Positions 17,725 through 26,133 of a stretch of DNA of 64,000 nt are shown piece by piece (the first letter of the stretch is position 1; every line of letters starts with the position of its first letter). Below the pieces are notes generated by a model. That model ran no database searches and had not been told where the DNA came from. It saw only the letters and a list, made by a program, of their open reading frames with translations. This stretch comes from Prevotella sp. (GTDB lineage: Bacteria; Bacteroidota; Bacteroidia; Bacteroidales; Bacteroidaceae): assembly GCA_017458005.1 (NCBI GenBank), contig JAFTGH010000019.1, positions 1 through 64,000 on the forward strand, read 5' to 3'. The position numbers were made by a program, and so were the translations under genes.

Positions 17725-18573
17725 TTAAAGAGCCATAAAGCGACGAAGAATCTCGTCAATAGTCACCTCACGATACTTCCCTGATATCTCCGTACGAGTC
17801 TCCCACTCCTCGTCATTACCCAGGTAGTTAAGATTCATACCCATCTTAATCGCCTTTCCTGGTGTATTAAAAAGTATTTGGTGAGTATAGGGGAACAGCC
17901 GCTTTCCATTATTACGGAAGTCCTCATAGTCCCAGTTCAACTGATAGTTGCCACGGATCTTATCCTCGTACATGATATTTGCCATCTTGATCTGTGCTCC
18001 CGCCTTATCAGCAAGCCAACGGTAGGAGAGTTTGCCGTTCTCCATGGAGATGATAGCGTCCTCGCCCATCAGGTCTGTCTGATAGTTCTGCAACAAATCA
18101 TCGGAGATTTTCGTCTTGCCTGGCTGGAACAACTCATTCCAGAACAAAGCCTGAAGGGAATAGAAGTTCAAGCCGCTATTGCGAAGGAAGTCCAACTGAT
18201 TATAAGGAGCCTTGATAAACTGCTTATTGATGCGGTCCATAATCAGGACATAGTCCTTGGTGAACTCCAAACGTCCTGCCTCTACGAAACCAAATGCCAT
18301 CAATTGCAGACGAATCACGTCGTCACGCTTCATCTTCAGGTTACCCGTTAGGGTCAACTGCTGGTTGCCCACCTCCACCGAGAACTTCACCTTCGAAGTG
18401 ATGAACTTAGTGTACTGGGCGTTGTCGTTCACTTGGCGTAAGAACTGCTGCGACTTCAAAGATGTGGATGTAGGAGTCTTTGTGTCATTGACAGCCTTCT
18501 TGTTTGTGCCACAGGCAACCAACATCAGTGGTAGTACCAATGCGGCGAGTCTCATAATACGTGATGGTTTCAT
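17725..18573 (-). CDS. DUF4292 lipoprotein
   Basis: The 282-residue protein has a lipoprotein signal ending in LMLVAC followed by GTNKK. The remainder matches the DUF4292 family: repeated strands (KMKRDDVIRLQLMAFGFVEA, GRLEFTKDYVLIMDRINKQF), a NSGLNFYSLQALFWNELF segment, and a strand-rich C-terminus. The fold looks like the LolA/LolB lipoprotein-carrier type, so a role in outer-membrane lipid or lipoprotein handling is possible; this is inference. It overlaps the TPR gene by 4 nt (ATGA), and the pair with the EnvC-like gene is a familiar Bacteroidota arrangement. Confidence 0.8.
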   Translation of the reverse strand: MKPSRIMRLAALVLPLMLVACGTNKKAVNDTKTPTSTSLKSQQFLRQVNDNAQYTKFITSKVKFSVEVGNQQLTLTGNLKMKRDDVIRLQLMAFGFVEAGRLEFTKDYVLIMDRINKQFIKAPYNQLDFLRNSGLNFYSLQALFWNELFQPGKTKISDDLLQNYQTDLMGEDAIISMENGKLSYRWLADKAGAQIKMANIMYEDKIRGNYQLNWDYEDFRNNGKRLFPYTHQILFNTPGKAIKMGMNLNYLGNDEEWETRTEISGKYREVTIDEILRRFMAL

Positions 18574-20300
18574 TCTTTTAGGTATTTTTTAAGTTTTATC
18601 TTTCGGGTTAATACTTGCTTGCGCTCATCTTTGATCTCTGAATTATCCGACGACTTCTCCAGTGCTTGCTGCCAGAGAGCCACCGCACGTTCTTTATCGC
18701 CAGTATGATAGTAGATATCGCCTGCGTGCTCCAAGAGCACCGCAGAGGAGTCGGAGTCGCACTGCAAAGTCTGGTCAATATATATCTTTGCCTCAGCATA
18801 GCGCGACTGCTTGAAGAGAATCCATGCATAGGTGTCAAGGAAGGTCGCGTTCTTAGGCTCCGCCTTGATGGCACGATATGACATCTGCTCGGCTTTTTCC
18901 AGATGAATCTCTTTCTCACTCAGGTAATAGGCATAGTTGTTCAGACAGCCATAGTTGTCGTCTTTCCATACCAGACAGGAGTCATAGGCGGCAAAAGCCT
19001 CCTTGTCAAGTCCTTTCTGATGCAGGATGTCACCCATGACCGCATAGAAATCACTGACAATATCCGGGTCGCTCTGCTGATTAATGACCCCTATACCATT
19101 CTGGAACGCATTAAGGGCATGATCCAACTGCTCCTGACGATAGTAAGCAATACCCTGATAATAATAAAAAGCCATCTCATCAGGGTTATATTGTCGGGCA
19201 TCCTGACAGAGTGTTATGATACGAGACATATCCTCCGCCTGCCAGGCATAACTAACCAGTTGCAGACGAGCCGCCGCGTTATCAGGGGCGACCTGCAGCA
19301 CCTGCTCCAACACGGCACTAATCGTGTCATTGGGCATTTGCTTCAGGTTCATATAGGTAGCACAGAGAATGGCGACATCAGCATCCATCTGCGGCTGCTC
19401 CAACATCTTGTGGAAAAGGTAGAGGACACGGGTAGAGTCGCCTCCCTCCTGCTCACTTTGTCCAATCTCCTGACGCATCAACAAGATACGGTCTTGCGAG
19501 GTGATATTCTTGCTTAGCAACACCTGCTCGGTCAGTGCGGCAGCCTTCTCGGGATCTCCCTCGTCCTTCTCATAGGCAAGTAATGCCATGAGGGCGTTGC
19601 GATTCTCTGGCTCTATCCTCAAGATATCATGATAGATCTCAAGGGCTTTCTTCTTCTGACCATTGACGAAAAGGGTGTTGGCATATAATCCTCGATAGTT
19701 TTGGTCGTTAGGATACTGGTCGGCAAGACGCTTCATCTCGTTGATGGCGGCTTTTTTGTCACCTAACTGGGTATAGAAATTACTCTTCGCATAAGAGAGC
19801 CGCTCACTTTTCCCCTCTATCGTCTCTAATTTCGTAAGGGCATTGATTGCCGCCTCATATTCATGCTGTTCCTCGTAAAGTTGGATGAGGATACCCAGCA
19901 CGTCGTCACGGTCACGGTGCTGGTCATAGAGATTCTCTAACACCACTGCCGCTTTATCGTACTGGCGCAGATTGATATAGGTGTTTGCCAAGGTCTCCTG
20001 ATAGGTGGAGTTAGCAGGCTCCAGGGACGCCGCCTTCTCGATCAAGGCAAGGGCTTGGTCTCTCTTTTTCAAGGCGCCGTAATATTGGGCAAGGTAATAA
20101 TATGCCTCTGACTTGGTAGAGTCGATTTCCACACAATGACGCAGCAAGTCAAAGGCGGCATCATTGTTCCCTTTGGCACGCTCACAGATTGCCTCCAAAA
20201 AGAAAGCATCATAGCGACGGCTCTGCTCTATCACCTGTGAGAACGCAGGTGATCCAAGCCATGTCACCAATAGGAATATGAGAATTCTAAGCCTTTTCAC
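18570..20300 (-). CDS. Tetratricopeptide repeat protein, exported
   Basis: A 576-residue protein with a signal peptide (MKRLRILIFLLVTWLGSPAF) followed by TPR units along almost its full length, for example AYYYLAQYYGALKKRDQALA, TYQETLANTYINLRQYDKAA and AFYYYQGIAYYRQEQLDHAL. TPR arrays form superhelical protein-binding scaffolds. With no lipobox it should be periplasmic. It is co-transcribed between dut (13 nt upstream) and the DUF4292 gene (4-nt overlap), so it may work with the DUF4292 lipoprotein and the EnvC-like protein at the cell envelope. Its partner is unknown. Confidence 0.85.
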   Translation of the reverse strand: MKRLRILIFLLVTWLGSPAFSQVIEQSRRYDAFFLEAICERAKGNNDAAFDLLRHCVEIDSTKSEAYYYLAQYYGALKKRDQALALIEKAASLEPANSTYQETLANTYINLRQYDKAAVVLENLYDQHRDRDDVLGILIQLYEEQHEYEAAINALTKLETIEGKSERLSYAKSNFYTQLGDKKAAINEMKRLADQYPNDQNYRGLYANTLFVNGQKKKALEIYHDILRIEPENRNALMALLAYEKDEGDPEKAAALTEQVLLSKNITSQDRILLMRQEIGQSEQEGGDSTRVLYLFHKMLEQPQMDADVAILCATYMNLKQMPNDTISAVLEQVLQVAPDNAAARLQLVSYAWQAEDMSRIITLCQDARQYNPDEMAFYYYQGIAYYRQEQLDHALNAFQNGIGVINQQSDPDIVSDFYAVMGDILHQKGLDKEAFAAYDSCLVWKDDNYGCLNNYAYYLSEKEIHLEKAEQMSYRAIKAEPKNATFLDTYAWILFKQSRYAEAKIYIDQTLQCDSDSSAVLLEHAGDIYYHTGDKERAVALWQQALEKSSDNSEIKDERKQVLTRKIKLKKYLKE

Positions 20301-20313
20301 CGAGATTATATAT

Positions 20314-20751
20314 TTATTTCACGCCAGTATGTCCATAACCTCCTTCGCCACGCTCAGTCTGGTCAAGTTCCTCCACGACGACAAAATCCGCCTGCTCATG
20401 ACGAGCAATCACCATCTGGGCAATGCGCTCCCCGTCATTAATAACAAAGTCCTCTTGAGATAAGTTGATCAACAGCACACCCACCTCTCCGCGATAGTCG
20501 GCGTCAATGGTCCCTGGTGAGTTCAACACCGTCAGTCCGTGCTTCAACGCAAGTCCGCTACGAGGGCGTACCTGAGCCTCATATCCTTCTGGCAATGCGA
20601 TATGTAACCCTGTAGGTATCAAACGACGCTCCATAGGATGGAGAATAATCGGCTCCGCGATATTGGCGCGAAGATCCATGCCTGCACTCTGTGGTGTGGC
20701 ATATGCGGGCAGTTGCTGATGCCCGCGATTGACAACTTTTATCTGAATCAT
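20314..20751 (-). CDS. dut: Deoxyuridine 5'-triphosphate nucleotidohydrolase (dUTPase)
   Basis: This 145-residue trimeric-type dUTPase converts dUTP to dUMP and pyrophosphate, keeping uracil out of DNA and feeding dTMP synthesis. All five motifs are visible: AGMDLRA (1), [11 protein letters not shown] (2), [13 protein letters not shown] (3), RIAQMVI (4) and the C-terminal arm [10 protein letters not shown] (5). It leads the dut-TPR-DUF4292-envC operon, with a -7 box about 27 nt upstream. Confidence 0.95.
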   Translation of the reverse strand: MIQIKVVNRGHQQLPAYATPQSAGMDLRANIAEPIILHPMERRLIPTGLHIALPEGYEAQVRPRSGLALKHGLTVLNSPGTIDADYRGEVGVLLINLSQEDFVINDGERIAQMVIARHEQADFVVVEELDQTERGEGGYGHTGVK

Positions 20752-20777
20752 TTCGAAATGTTACTTTTTATAATGTG

Positions 20778-20785
20778 CAAAATTA
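20778..20785 (-). promoter_or_regulatory. -7 box for the dut operon
   Basis: The minus strand reads TAATTTTG, matching TAnnTTTG, 27 nt before the dut ATG. Confidence 0.6.
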
Positions 20786-20855
20786 GTCATTTCTCTTCAA
20801 ATAGCCATATTTTTCTAAAGAAAAAGTAGGATTTTCGATAAAAAACAAGAATTTC

Positions 20856-20886
20856 TTGGTTTTCTGCTCACATAATCGTACCTTTG
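20856..20886 (+). promoter_or_regulatory. -33/-7 promoter of dgt
   Basis: TTG at 20856-20858 is followed after 20 nt by TACCTTTG at 20879-20886, the spacing expected for Bacteroidota sigma-ABfr promoters. The box ends 4 nt before the ATG at 20891, so transcription probably starts at or beside the start codon. Confidence 0.65.
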
Positions 20887-20890
20887 CATC

Positions 20891-22234
20891 ATGATGGATT
20901 GGAACAGACTTATATCGAACAAGCGGTTAGGGCAAGAATTCCGCCACACGGAACGCCACGACGACCGTACAGAGTTCAAGCGGGACTATGACCGACTGAT
21001 CTTCTCGGCTCCTTTTCGCCGACTACAAAATAAGACACAGGTATTCCCTTTGCCTGGTAGCATCTTTGTGCATAACCGCCTCACCCACTCTCTGGAGGTT
21101 GCGAGTGTCGGCATGTCGTTAGGCAATGATGTGGCACAACGAATTACCAAAGAGAGGCATCCCGAACTTAAAGACACGATGTTTGAGCAGATCGGGCAGA
21201 TCGTCAGCACCGCATGCCTTGCCCACGACTTGGGCAATCCGCCATTTGGACATAGCGGAGAGAAGGCAATCCAGACATTTTTCACCGAGGGTCCTGGCAA
21301 TGTCCTGCAAAAGGAGGTCTCTCCCGTCTTCTGGGATGACATCACCCACTTTGAGGGAAACGCCAATGCCTTCCGACTGCTCACCCACCAGTTTAAAGGT
21401 CGCCGCCCAGGCGGATTTGTCATGACCTACAGTACGTTGGCAAGTATCGTCAAATATCCCTATGCGTCCTCTGCCGCCAGCAAGAAGGGGAAGTTCGGAT
21501 TCTTCCATTCCGAGCAGGATTCTTTCCAGAAAATTGCCGATGAAATGGGAATAATTTGCATCTCCAAGGAGGGAGAGCCACTGCGATACGTGCGCCATCC
21601 CTTAGTCTATCTGGTCGAGGCTGCTGACGACATCTGCTATGAGATTATGGACATAGAGGATGCACACAAATTGAAAATCCTCTCCTATGAGGAGACAGAA
21701 AATCTTTTGTTGCGTTTCTTCGATGAGGAGAATCAGGCAAAGATCAGGAAACGGATCGCTGACGAAGGACTGCAAGACCCTAACGAGGAAGTGGTCTATA
21801 TGAGGGCATGTGTTATTGGCAAGTTAGAAAACGAATGCGTCAACACCTTTATAGACCATGAGCAGGAGATTTTGGCAGGCACCTTCACGGGGAGTCTTAT
21901 TGGCAATATCAGTGAAATACCCGCAAAAGCCTATGAGGAATGTGCCAGGTTGTCTGTTGAGCGCATCTATCGCAGTCGCCCCGTTTTGGATGTGGAGTTG
22001 TCTGGTTACAAGATTATGGCAACACTCATGGAGCAGATGGTGGAAGCCGTCATGCACCCTAAGCGTTTTTATTCCAAGCAGTTAATCGACCGCGTCTCAA
22101 GTCAGTACGACATTGACGCGCAAGACTTAGAGACACGCCTGATGGCTGTCATCGACTATATCGCAGGCATGACAGATGTCTACGCTTTGGATGTCTATCA
22201 GAAGATCAACGGTATCTCGCTCCCTATTGTCTAA
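20891..22234 (+). CDS. dgt: dGTP triphosphohydrolase (dGTPase)
   Basis: A 447-residue HD-domain enzyme that cleaves dGTP to deoxyguanosine and triphosphate, tuning dNTP pools. The metal-binding residues appear as HNRLTHSLEVA, then HDLGNPPFGHSGE (the HD pair). The N-terminal RLISNKRLGQEFRHTERHDD and RRLQNKTQVFPL are typical of the dGTPase family. Start is Met1 at 20891 or Met2 at 20894. Its stop codon overlaps the stop codon of the convergent glsB-like gene on the other strand. Confidence 0.9.
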   Translation: MMDWNRLISNKRLGQEFRHTERHDDRTEFKRDYDRLIFSAPFRRLQNKTQVFPLPGSIFVHNRLTHSLEVASVGMSLGNDVAQRITKERHPELKDTMFEQIGQIVSTACLAHDLGNPPFGHSGEKAIQTFFTEGPGNVLQKEVSPVFWDDITHFEGNANAFRLLTHQFKGRRPGGFVMTYSTLASIVKYPYASSAASKKGKFGFFHSEQDSFQKIADEMGIICISKEGEPLRYVRHPLVYLVEAADDICYEIMDIEDAHKLKILSYEETENLLLRFFDEENQAKIRKRIADEGLQDPNEEVVYMRACVIGKLENECVNTFIDHEQEILAGTFTGSLIGNISEIPAKAYEECARLSVERIYRSRPVLDVELSGYKIMATLMEQMVEAVMHPKRFYSKQLIDRVSSQYDIDAQDLETRLMAVIDYIAGMTDVYALDVYQKINGISLPIV

Positions 22235-23229
22235 GATTGCTCCCTATCCTTGTAAATCAGTTTATTGGCGCCAGAGGTAAGTTGCAACTCATCATGGTGC
22301 TCACGGATAAAGGAATCAATATGACGTTTCTTCTTCTCCTCGAAAATCTCATCAATAGAGATAAGGATACCCGTTTCCTCCACGTCACCAAAGCCATAGT
22401 TAATGGCTGTCCCGAAAAGTTTCATCGTAGGTGAGAGTCCCATATAAGCATTGACCAGAGGAGGAATGTTATAACCCAACTTACGTATTTCGCGATTGAG
22501 AATACGATAGTCTTCCTTGAAGGAATTCTTGCAGAACAAGGTCTTCAGTTCCTCTTCGTCAGTCTCAATTATTAACGGTTTCATCGGGATAATCAGTTTC
22601 TCCTTATCGTCAAAATACTTCTTAAGGAAGTAGAGGATCATGTCACGGCCTTTTCGGATATAAGAAGGATACATCGTCATCTTGCCAAAGTAGTAACGGA
22701 CGTTAGGACGTATCACCGTAATAGCGCCTAACCCGTCCCACAGATTATCAAGGGCGAACAGGCTCTTGGCACCCATACGGGAAGACTGATAAGGCAGCGA
22801 CACGAAGGAACGACCTAACTCGACAGTCTTGGGCGCATACTCCTCAAGAAATTTCTCCGAGAAATGGAACATGTGGCTCGTCGCCAAAATAGGCTGTCCC
22901 TTGTCATCATACTCCCAATCGGTACCCAGCAGATACCGATAGCCACCGATGATCTCCTCTGCATCAGGATTCCATACGATCAACTGCTTATAGCAATTGT
23001 CGCAAAGGTCGAACTCATCAAGGTCCATCTCCTTTCCTGTACCACCGCCAGCCTCACGGAAAACGATCTCACGCAGACGTCCTATCTCCTTGAGGACGTT
23101 AGGCGCATTATGCGCCGTCACAACGTAGATCTCGTTGTTACTCTTATTGGTAAGTCGCAACTGCCTCTCAGGGGTCAACTCACTTTTCAGCAATTCCTTG
23201 TAAATAGGCTGGATGATTTCCTGTTCCAT
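22231..23229 (-). CDS. GNAT-family N-acyltransferase (GlsB/OlsB-like, amino-lipid synthesis)
   Basis: A 332-residue protein of the hemolysin-related acyltransferase family that links a 3-hydroxy fatty acid to an amino acid. Visible features are the IGRLREIVFREAGGG segment, GGYRYLLG, and VELGRSFVSLPYQ. In Bacteroides the homologue GlsB starts glycine-lipid synthesis by N-acylating glycine; the neighbour encodes the matching O-acyltransferase, which supports that role here. The ATG at 23229 lies 16 nt after the upstream stop; the longer frame to 23310 would overlap that gene by 65 nt and adds a non-conserved basic tail, so I reject it. Ornithine as substrate cannot be excluded. Confidence 0.8.
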   Translation of the reverse strand: MEQEIIQPIYKELLKSELTPERQLRLTNKSNNEIYVVTAHNAPNVLKEIGRLREIVFREAGGGTGKEMDLDEFDLCDNCYKQLIVWNPDAEEIIGGYRYLLGTDWEYDDKGQPILATSHMFHFSEKFLEEYAPKTVELGRSFVSLPYQSSRMGAKSLFALDNLWDGLGAITVIRPNVRYYFGKMTMYPSYIRKGRDMILYFLKKYFDDKEKLIIPMKPLIIETDEEELKTLFCKNSFKEDYRILNREIRKLGYNIPPLVNAYMGLSPTMKLFGTAINYGFGDVEETGILISIDEIFEEKKKRHIDSFIREHHDELQLTSGANKLIYKDREQS

Positions 23230-23245
23230 TTCTAAAGTAGGTTGT

Positions 23246-24073
23246 TTATAGTTCGTAGACTTTATCTTGCACAAATTTCGCCCATTCCATCGGCGTTTTA
23301 CTCTTGTCAAAGGTCTGCCAGGGAATGGGCTTGCCGATTTTCACCTCAAAGGTCTTCCCCACATTCTTGTACATCTCATCGACCAAGAAGAGCATGGCAA
23401 GATTGAATTTCAGATGCTTGTCACTGAAATTAGCAAGCCGATAGAAGAAATTCGAGTTGCAACCACTGAAATGAATGGGCACCACATCACGCTGGCACTC
23501 CACGCTCTTCGTAATGAATGTTTTCGACCAAGGTATGTCGCGAATGCTTCCATCAGGCTGCCGACGAGAACAGATGCCCGCAGGATACATAAGCATGTGG
23601 TTGTCGCTCTCGAAACCAGCCTTTACCATGGCTGGGAAGTTCCTGCTTTGACTGCCAGTCTTGTTGATAGGGATGCAGAGGGGGGCAAGCCCTGGAAGAT
23701 TCATCAGCAGATCATTGACCAGGTAGCGGAAACGACTATCATAATGACGACCGATGATAGCGCCTAAGGCGACACCGTCTTCCCCGCCCAATGGGTGGTT
23801 AGACACAAAAGTATACAACTTTCCGTCGTTCTTGTCTGGCAAGTTCTCCTTCCCCTTAACCACCAATGTCATCTTGAGGTATTCCACACAAGCCTCCAGC
23901 CATTCTGTGCCGACCTTATCACGACTCTCCCACAGGAAAGCATTGACCTCGTCCTGATGGACGATTCGTTTAAGCCAAGATATCATAAAGCCTGGGACCC
24001 ATTTCGCCTTAGGTCCCATCTTGCTTTTCAGAATCATTTCTATGTCAATCGTTTTCTCCGTGATTTGGTCCAT
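23246..24073 (-). CDS. PlsC-like O-acyltransferase (GlsA-like)
   Basis: The 275-residue protein contains the acyltransferase motif as FVSNHPLGGEDGVALG. The His-to-Asp spacing is HX5D rather than the HX4D of PlsC, a variant I associate with the GlsA/OlsA-like group of Bacteroidota. A later MYPAGICSRRQ block matches the second conserved acyltransferase region. In glycine-lipid synthesis this enzyme adds the second fatty acid to the hydroxyl of the N-acyl chain. It is the first gene of a two-gene operon with the GNAT-type gene and has a -7 box about 28 nt upstream. Membrane-associated action is expected although no clear transmembrane helix is seen. Confidence 0.78.
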   Translation of the reverse strand: MDQITEKTIDIEMILKSKMGPKAKWVPGFMISWLKRIVHQDEVNAFLWESRDKVGTEWLEACVEYLKMTLVVKGKENLPDKNDGKLYTFVSNHPLGGEDGVALGAIIGRHYDSRFRYLVNDLLMNLPGLAPLCIPINKTGSQSRNFPAMVKAGFESDNHMLMYPAGICSRRQPDGSIRDIPWSKTFITKSVECQRDVVPIHFSGCNSNFFYRLANFSDKHLKFNLAMLFLVDEMYKNVGKTFEVKIGKPIPWQTFDKSKTPMEWAKFVQDKVYEL

Positions 24074-24100
24074 GTTCTCTCAAATAATACTAACAGTTTG

Positions 24101-24108
24101 CAAAAATA
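24101..24108 (-). promoter_or_regulatory. -7 box for the glsA/glsB-like operon
   Basis: The minus strand reads TATTTTTG, matching TAnnTTTG, 28 nt before the ATG at 24073. Confidence 0.6.
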
Positions 24109-24214
24109 ACAAATTAGTTTGAGAAAAAATGCACTTTTACCCAAAAAATGTGCAAAAACTTAACGTTTTTTATTCCTACGCCTCCCGACTCCTATTCCCA
24201 TCCTCCTGTTTTCC

Positions 24215-24338
24215 TTATAACTTTACATCGCTTTCCTATATACTTTACACTGCTTCCGATAGGGTTTATACCCTCTAAAAAATAAGGGTTTTACCCCCTA
24301 AAACTATATCGAAAGCAACGTAAACCATATAGGTTTAC
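24215..24338. repeat. Cluster of small inverted repeats in the pre-mraZ gap
   Basis: Several short palindromes stand close together: AGGGT-TTAT-ACCCT, and the perfect GTAAACC-ATATA-GGTTTAC at 24320-24338. TTTACATCGCTTTC and GAAAGCAACGTAAA also form imperfect outer arms (12 of 14 positions pair). No reading frame of note is present. This could be a folded RNA or protein-binding DNA; I cannot say which. Confidence 0.5.
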
Positions 24339-24380
24339 TATTCTGGGCATCAAGGCTAGCGTTTTAGGGGCGAACAGGGA

Positions 24381-24559
24381 GCAACGTGACACAGATAACA
24401 GATAACAGATAGGTTTAGTGCGTAATCTGCACGAAGTGAATATTTTTAGTATAATAATTATTATATATATATTACATATAATATATATATAATAAAATTT
24501 ATATTAGATTTAAATATCCAAAATTACCTAACTGTTATCTGTTATCTGTGTCACGTTGC
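24381..24559. repeat. Long inverted repeat (34-nt arms) around an AT-rich core
   Basis: Arms at 24381-24414 and 24526-24559 are reverse complements with one mismatch; 28 nt (from GCAACGTGACAC through three ACAGATA-type heptamers) match perfectly. The 111-nt centre is mostly A and T, with its own TA-rich palindromes. No transposase, no coding frame and no flanking target duplication are evident. The remainder of the 673-nt gap before mraZ (24074-24214 and 24560-24670) shows only AT-rich sequence. Confidence 0.85.
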
Positions 24560-24671
24560 ATCTAAGGCATCTCTGCCAAATTCGCCCCACCACTTTCTTA
24601 AAACCATAAACCACTGTAAATCAAATCAATAAGTTGCTTTCGTAAATTTTTAAGGAATATTCACTAAAATA

Positions 24672-24701
24672 TTTGTGGGGAAATGTGGGGGAATGTGGAG
24701 A
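24672..24701 (+). promoter_or_regulatory. MraZ operator: three TGGGN-type direct repeats
   Basis: TGGGG (24676), TGGGG (24686) and TGGAG (24696) recur every 10 bp, that is TGGGN-N5-TGGGN-N5-TGGnN. This matches the known MraZ-binding repeats upstream of dcw clusters. They lie 10-35 bp upstream of the -7 box, so MraZ binding would block its own operon. Confidence 0.8.
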
Positions 24702-24709
24702 ATTTTGTG

Positions 24710-24717
24710 TAATTTTG
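24710..24717 (+). promoter_or_regulatory. -7 box for mraZ and the dcw cluster
   Basis: TAATTTTG matches TAnnTTTG and sits directly after the MraZ repeats, 30 nt before the mraZ ATG at 24747. Confidence 0.65.
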
Positions 24718-24746
24718 CATCCGATATAATTTATAAAGAAGTACGC

Positions 24747-25196
24747 ATGCGATTTTTAGGTAATATAGAGGCAAAAACAGACGCTAAGGGGCGCGCATTC
24801 CTTCCAGCCACCTTCCGAAAGGTGTTGCAGGCAGGCGGGGAGGAGCGTCTTATACTCCGCAAGGACGTATTCCAACCCTGTCTTGTGCTATATCCTGAGT
24901 CCGTATGGAATGAGCAAATGGACGCTATGCGCCAACGCCTGAACAGGTGGAACAAGCAGCACCAGCGAGTTTTCCGCCAGTTCGTCAGCGAGGTCGAACT
25001 TGTCACGCTCGACGGCAACGGTCGCCTTCTCATTCCCAAACGCTACCAGCGAATGGCGGACATAGAGCAAGACATCAAATTTGTGGGAATGGGCGACACC
25101 ATCGAGATATGGGGTATTCAAAAGGCGGAGGAGCAGTTGATGTCCCCAGAGGAGTTCGGCAACGCCCTGGAAGAACTCATGGTGCCAGAAGAATAA
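24747..25196 (+). CDS. mraZ: Transcriptional regulator MraZ
   Basis: This 149-residue protein has two AbrB-like SpoVT/MraZ repeats: MRFLGNIEAKTDAKGRAFLP at the N-terminus and VELVTLDGNGRLLIPKRY in the second half, each with the DxKGR/DGNGR turn. MraZ forms rings and represses the dcw operon by binding TGGGN repeats, which are present upstream. The ATG at 24747 is chosen because it begins the first repeat; a longer frame from 24675 would cover the operator and promoter. rsmH follows 17 nt later. Confidence 0.93.
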   Translation: MRFLGNIEAKTDAKGRAFLPATFRKVLQAGGEERLILRKDVFQPCLVLYPESVWNEQMDAMRQRLNRWNKQHQRVFRQFVSEVELVTLDGNGRLLIPKRYQRMADIEQDIKFVGMGDTIEIWGIQKAEEQLMSPEEFGNALEELMVPEE

Positions 25197-25213
25197 AACA
25201 AAGAGAGAAAGCA

Positions 25214-26128
25214 ATGGTCACGACAGCAAAGACATACCACGTACCCGTGCTCCTTCATGAGAGCGTCGACGGACTTGACATCAAGCCCGATGGTATCTAT
25301 GTGGACGTGACCTTCGGAGGAGGCGGACATAGTAAAGAGATTCTTACCCGACTGGGGAAAAGGGGACATTTATACAGTTTCGACCAAGACGCCGACGCAG
25401 AGAACAATATTGTCGATGATCGTCGTTTCACCTTCGTACGAAGCAATTTCAGATACCTCCGCAATTGGCTGAGATATTATCAGATAGAGGAAATTGACGG
25501 GCTGCTTGCTGACCTGGGAGTGTCGTCGCATCACTTTGACGATGAGACCAGAGGATTCTCCTTCCGCTTCGACGCCCCTCTGGATATGCGTATGAACAAG
25601 CGCGCTGGCAAGACAGCCGCAGACATCATCAATGAGTATGACGAGGGGAAACTGGCTGACATCTTCTATCTCTATGGGGAGATGAAGAACTCACGCCGTA
25701 TCGCCAACGCAATTGCTACTTACCGCCAGCAACAGCGCATCAGCACGACAGGTGACCTCATCGCTGCCACGGAGAAATTGATGCGCTCAGAGAAAGAGAA
25801 AAAAGACCTTGCCCGACTGTTTCAAGCACTTCGGATAGAGGTCAACCACGAGATGGATGCTCTTCGCGACATGCTGAACGGAGCAAGCCAAGTACTAAAG
25901 AAAGGAGGACGACTTAGCATCATCACCTACCACTCATTAGAGGACCGTATCGTCAAGAACACGATGAAAGCGGGCAATGCGGAGGGCAAGATAGAGCAGG
26001 ACTTTTTCGGGCGCGTCTCCAGTCCGTTCCGACTGATCAACAACAAGGTCATCACGCCCGATGAGCAGGAACTTCAAAACAACCCACGAAGCAGGAGTGC
26101 CAAACTCCGCATCGCAGAAAAGCAATAA
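25214..26128 (+). CDS. rsmH: 16S rRNA (cytosine(1402)-N4)-methyltransferase
   Basis: The 304-residue protein methylates C1402 of 16S rRNA with S-adenosylmethionine. The motifs are HVPVLLHESV at the start, the SAM loop VDVTFGGGGHS, LADLGVSSHHFD, MDMRMN-like APLDMRMN, and YHSLEDRIVK near the C-terminus. A frame extending upstream to 24947 overlaps mraZ and lacks homology, so the ATG at 25214 with the preceding AGAGAGAAAG is used. It follows mraZ as in most dcw clusters. Confidence 0.95.
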   Translation: MVTTAKTYHVPVLLHESVDGLDIKPDGIYVDVTFGGGGHSKEILTRLGKRGHLYSFDQDADAENNIVDDRRFTFVRSNFRYLRNWLRYYQIEEIDGLLADLGVSSHHFDDETRGFSFRFDAPLDMRMNKRAGKTAADIINEYDEGKLADIFYLYGEMKNSRRIANAIATYRQQQRISTTGDLIAATEKLMRSEKEKKDLARLFQALRIEVNHEMDALRDMLNGASQVLKKGGRLSIITYHSLEDRIVKNTMKAGNAEGKIEQDFFGRVSSPFRLINNKVITPDEQELQNNPRSRSAKLRIAEKQ

Positions 26129-26133
26129 GAGGC

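Noticed and set aside
24441..24525. Replication origin in the AT-rich core of the inverted repeat
   Set aside because: No DnaA-box-like sequences (TTATCCACA type) or dnaA gene nearby; the heptamers alone do not show an origin.
24381..24559. Classical miniature inverted-repeat transposable element
   Set aside because: No target-site duplication flanks the arms; kept only as an open possibility in the findings.
24947..25213. N-terminal extension of rsmH
   Set aside because: It overlaps mraZ in another frame, and the family start is at 25214.
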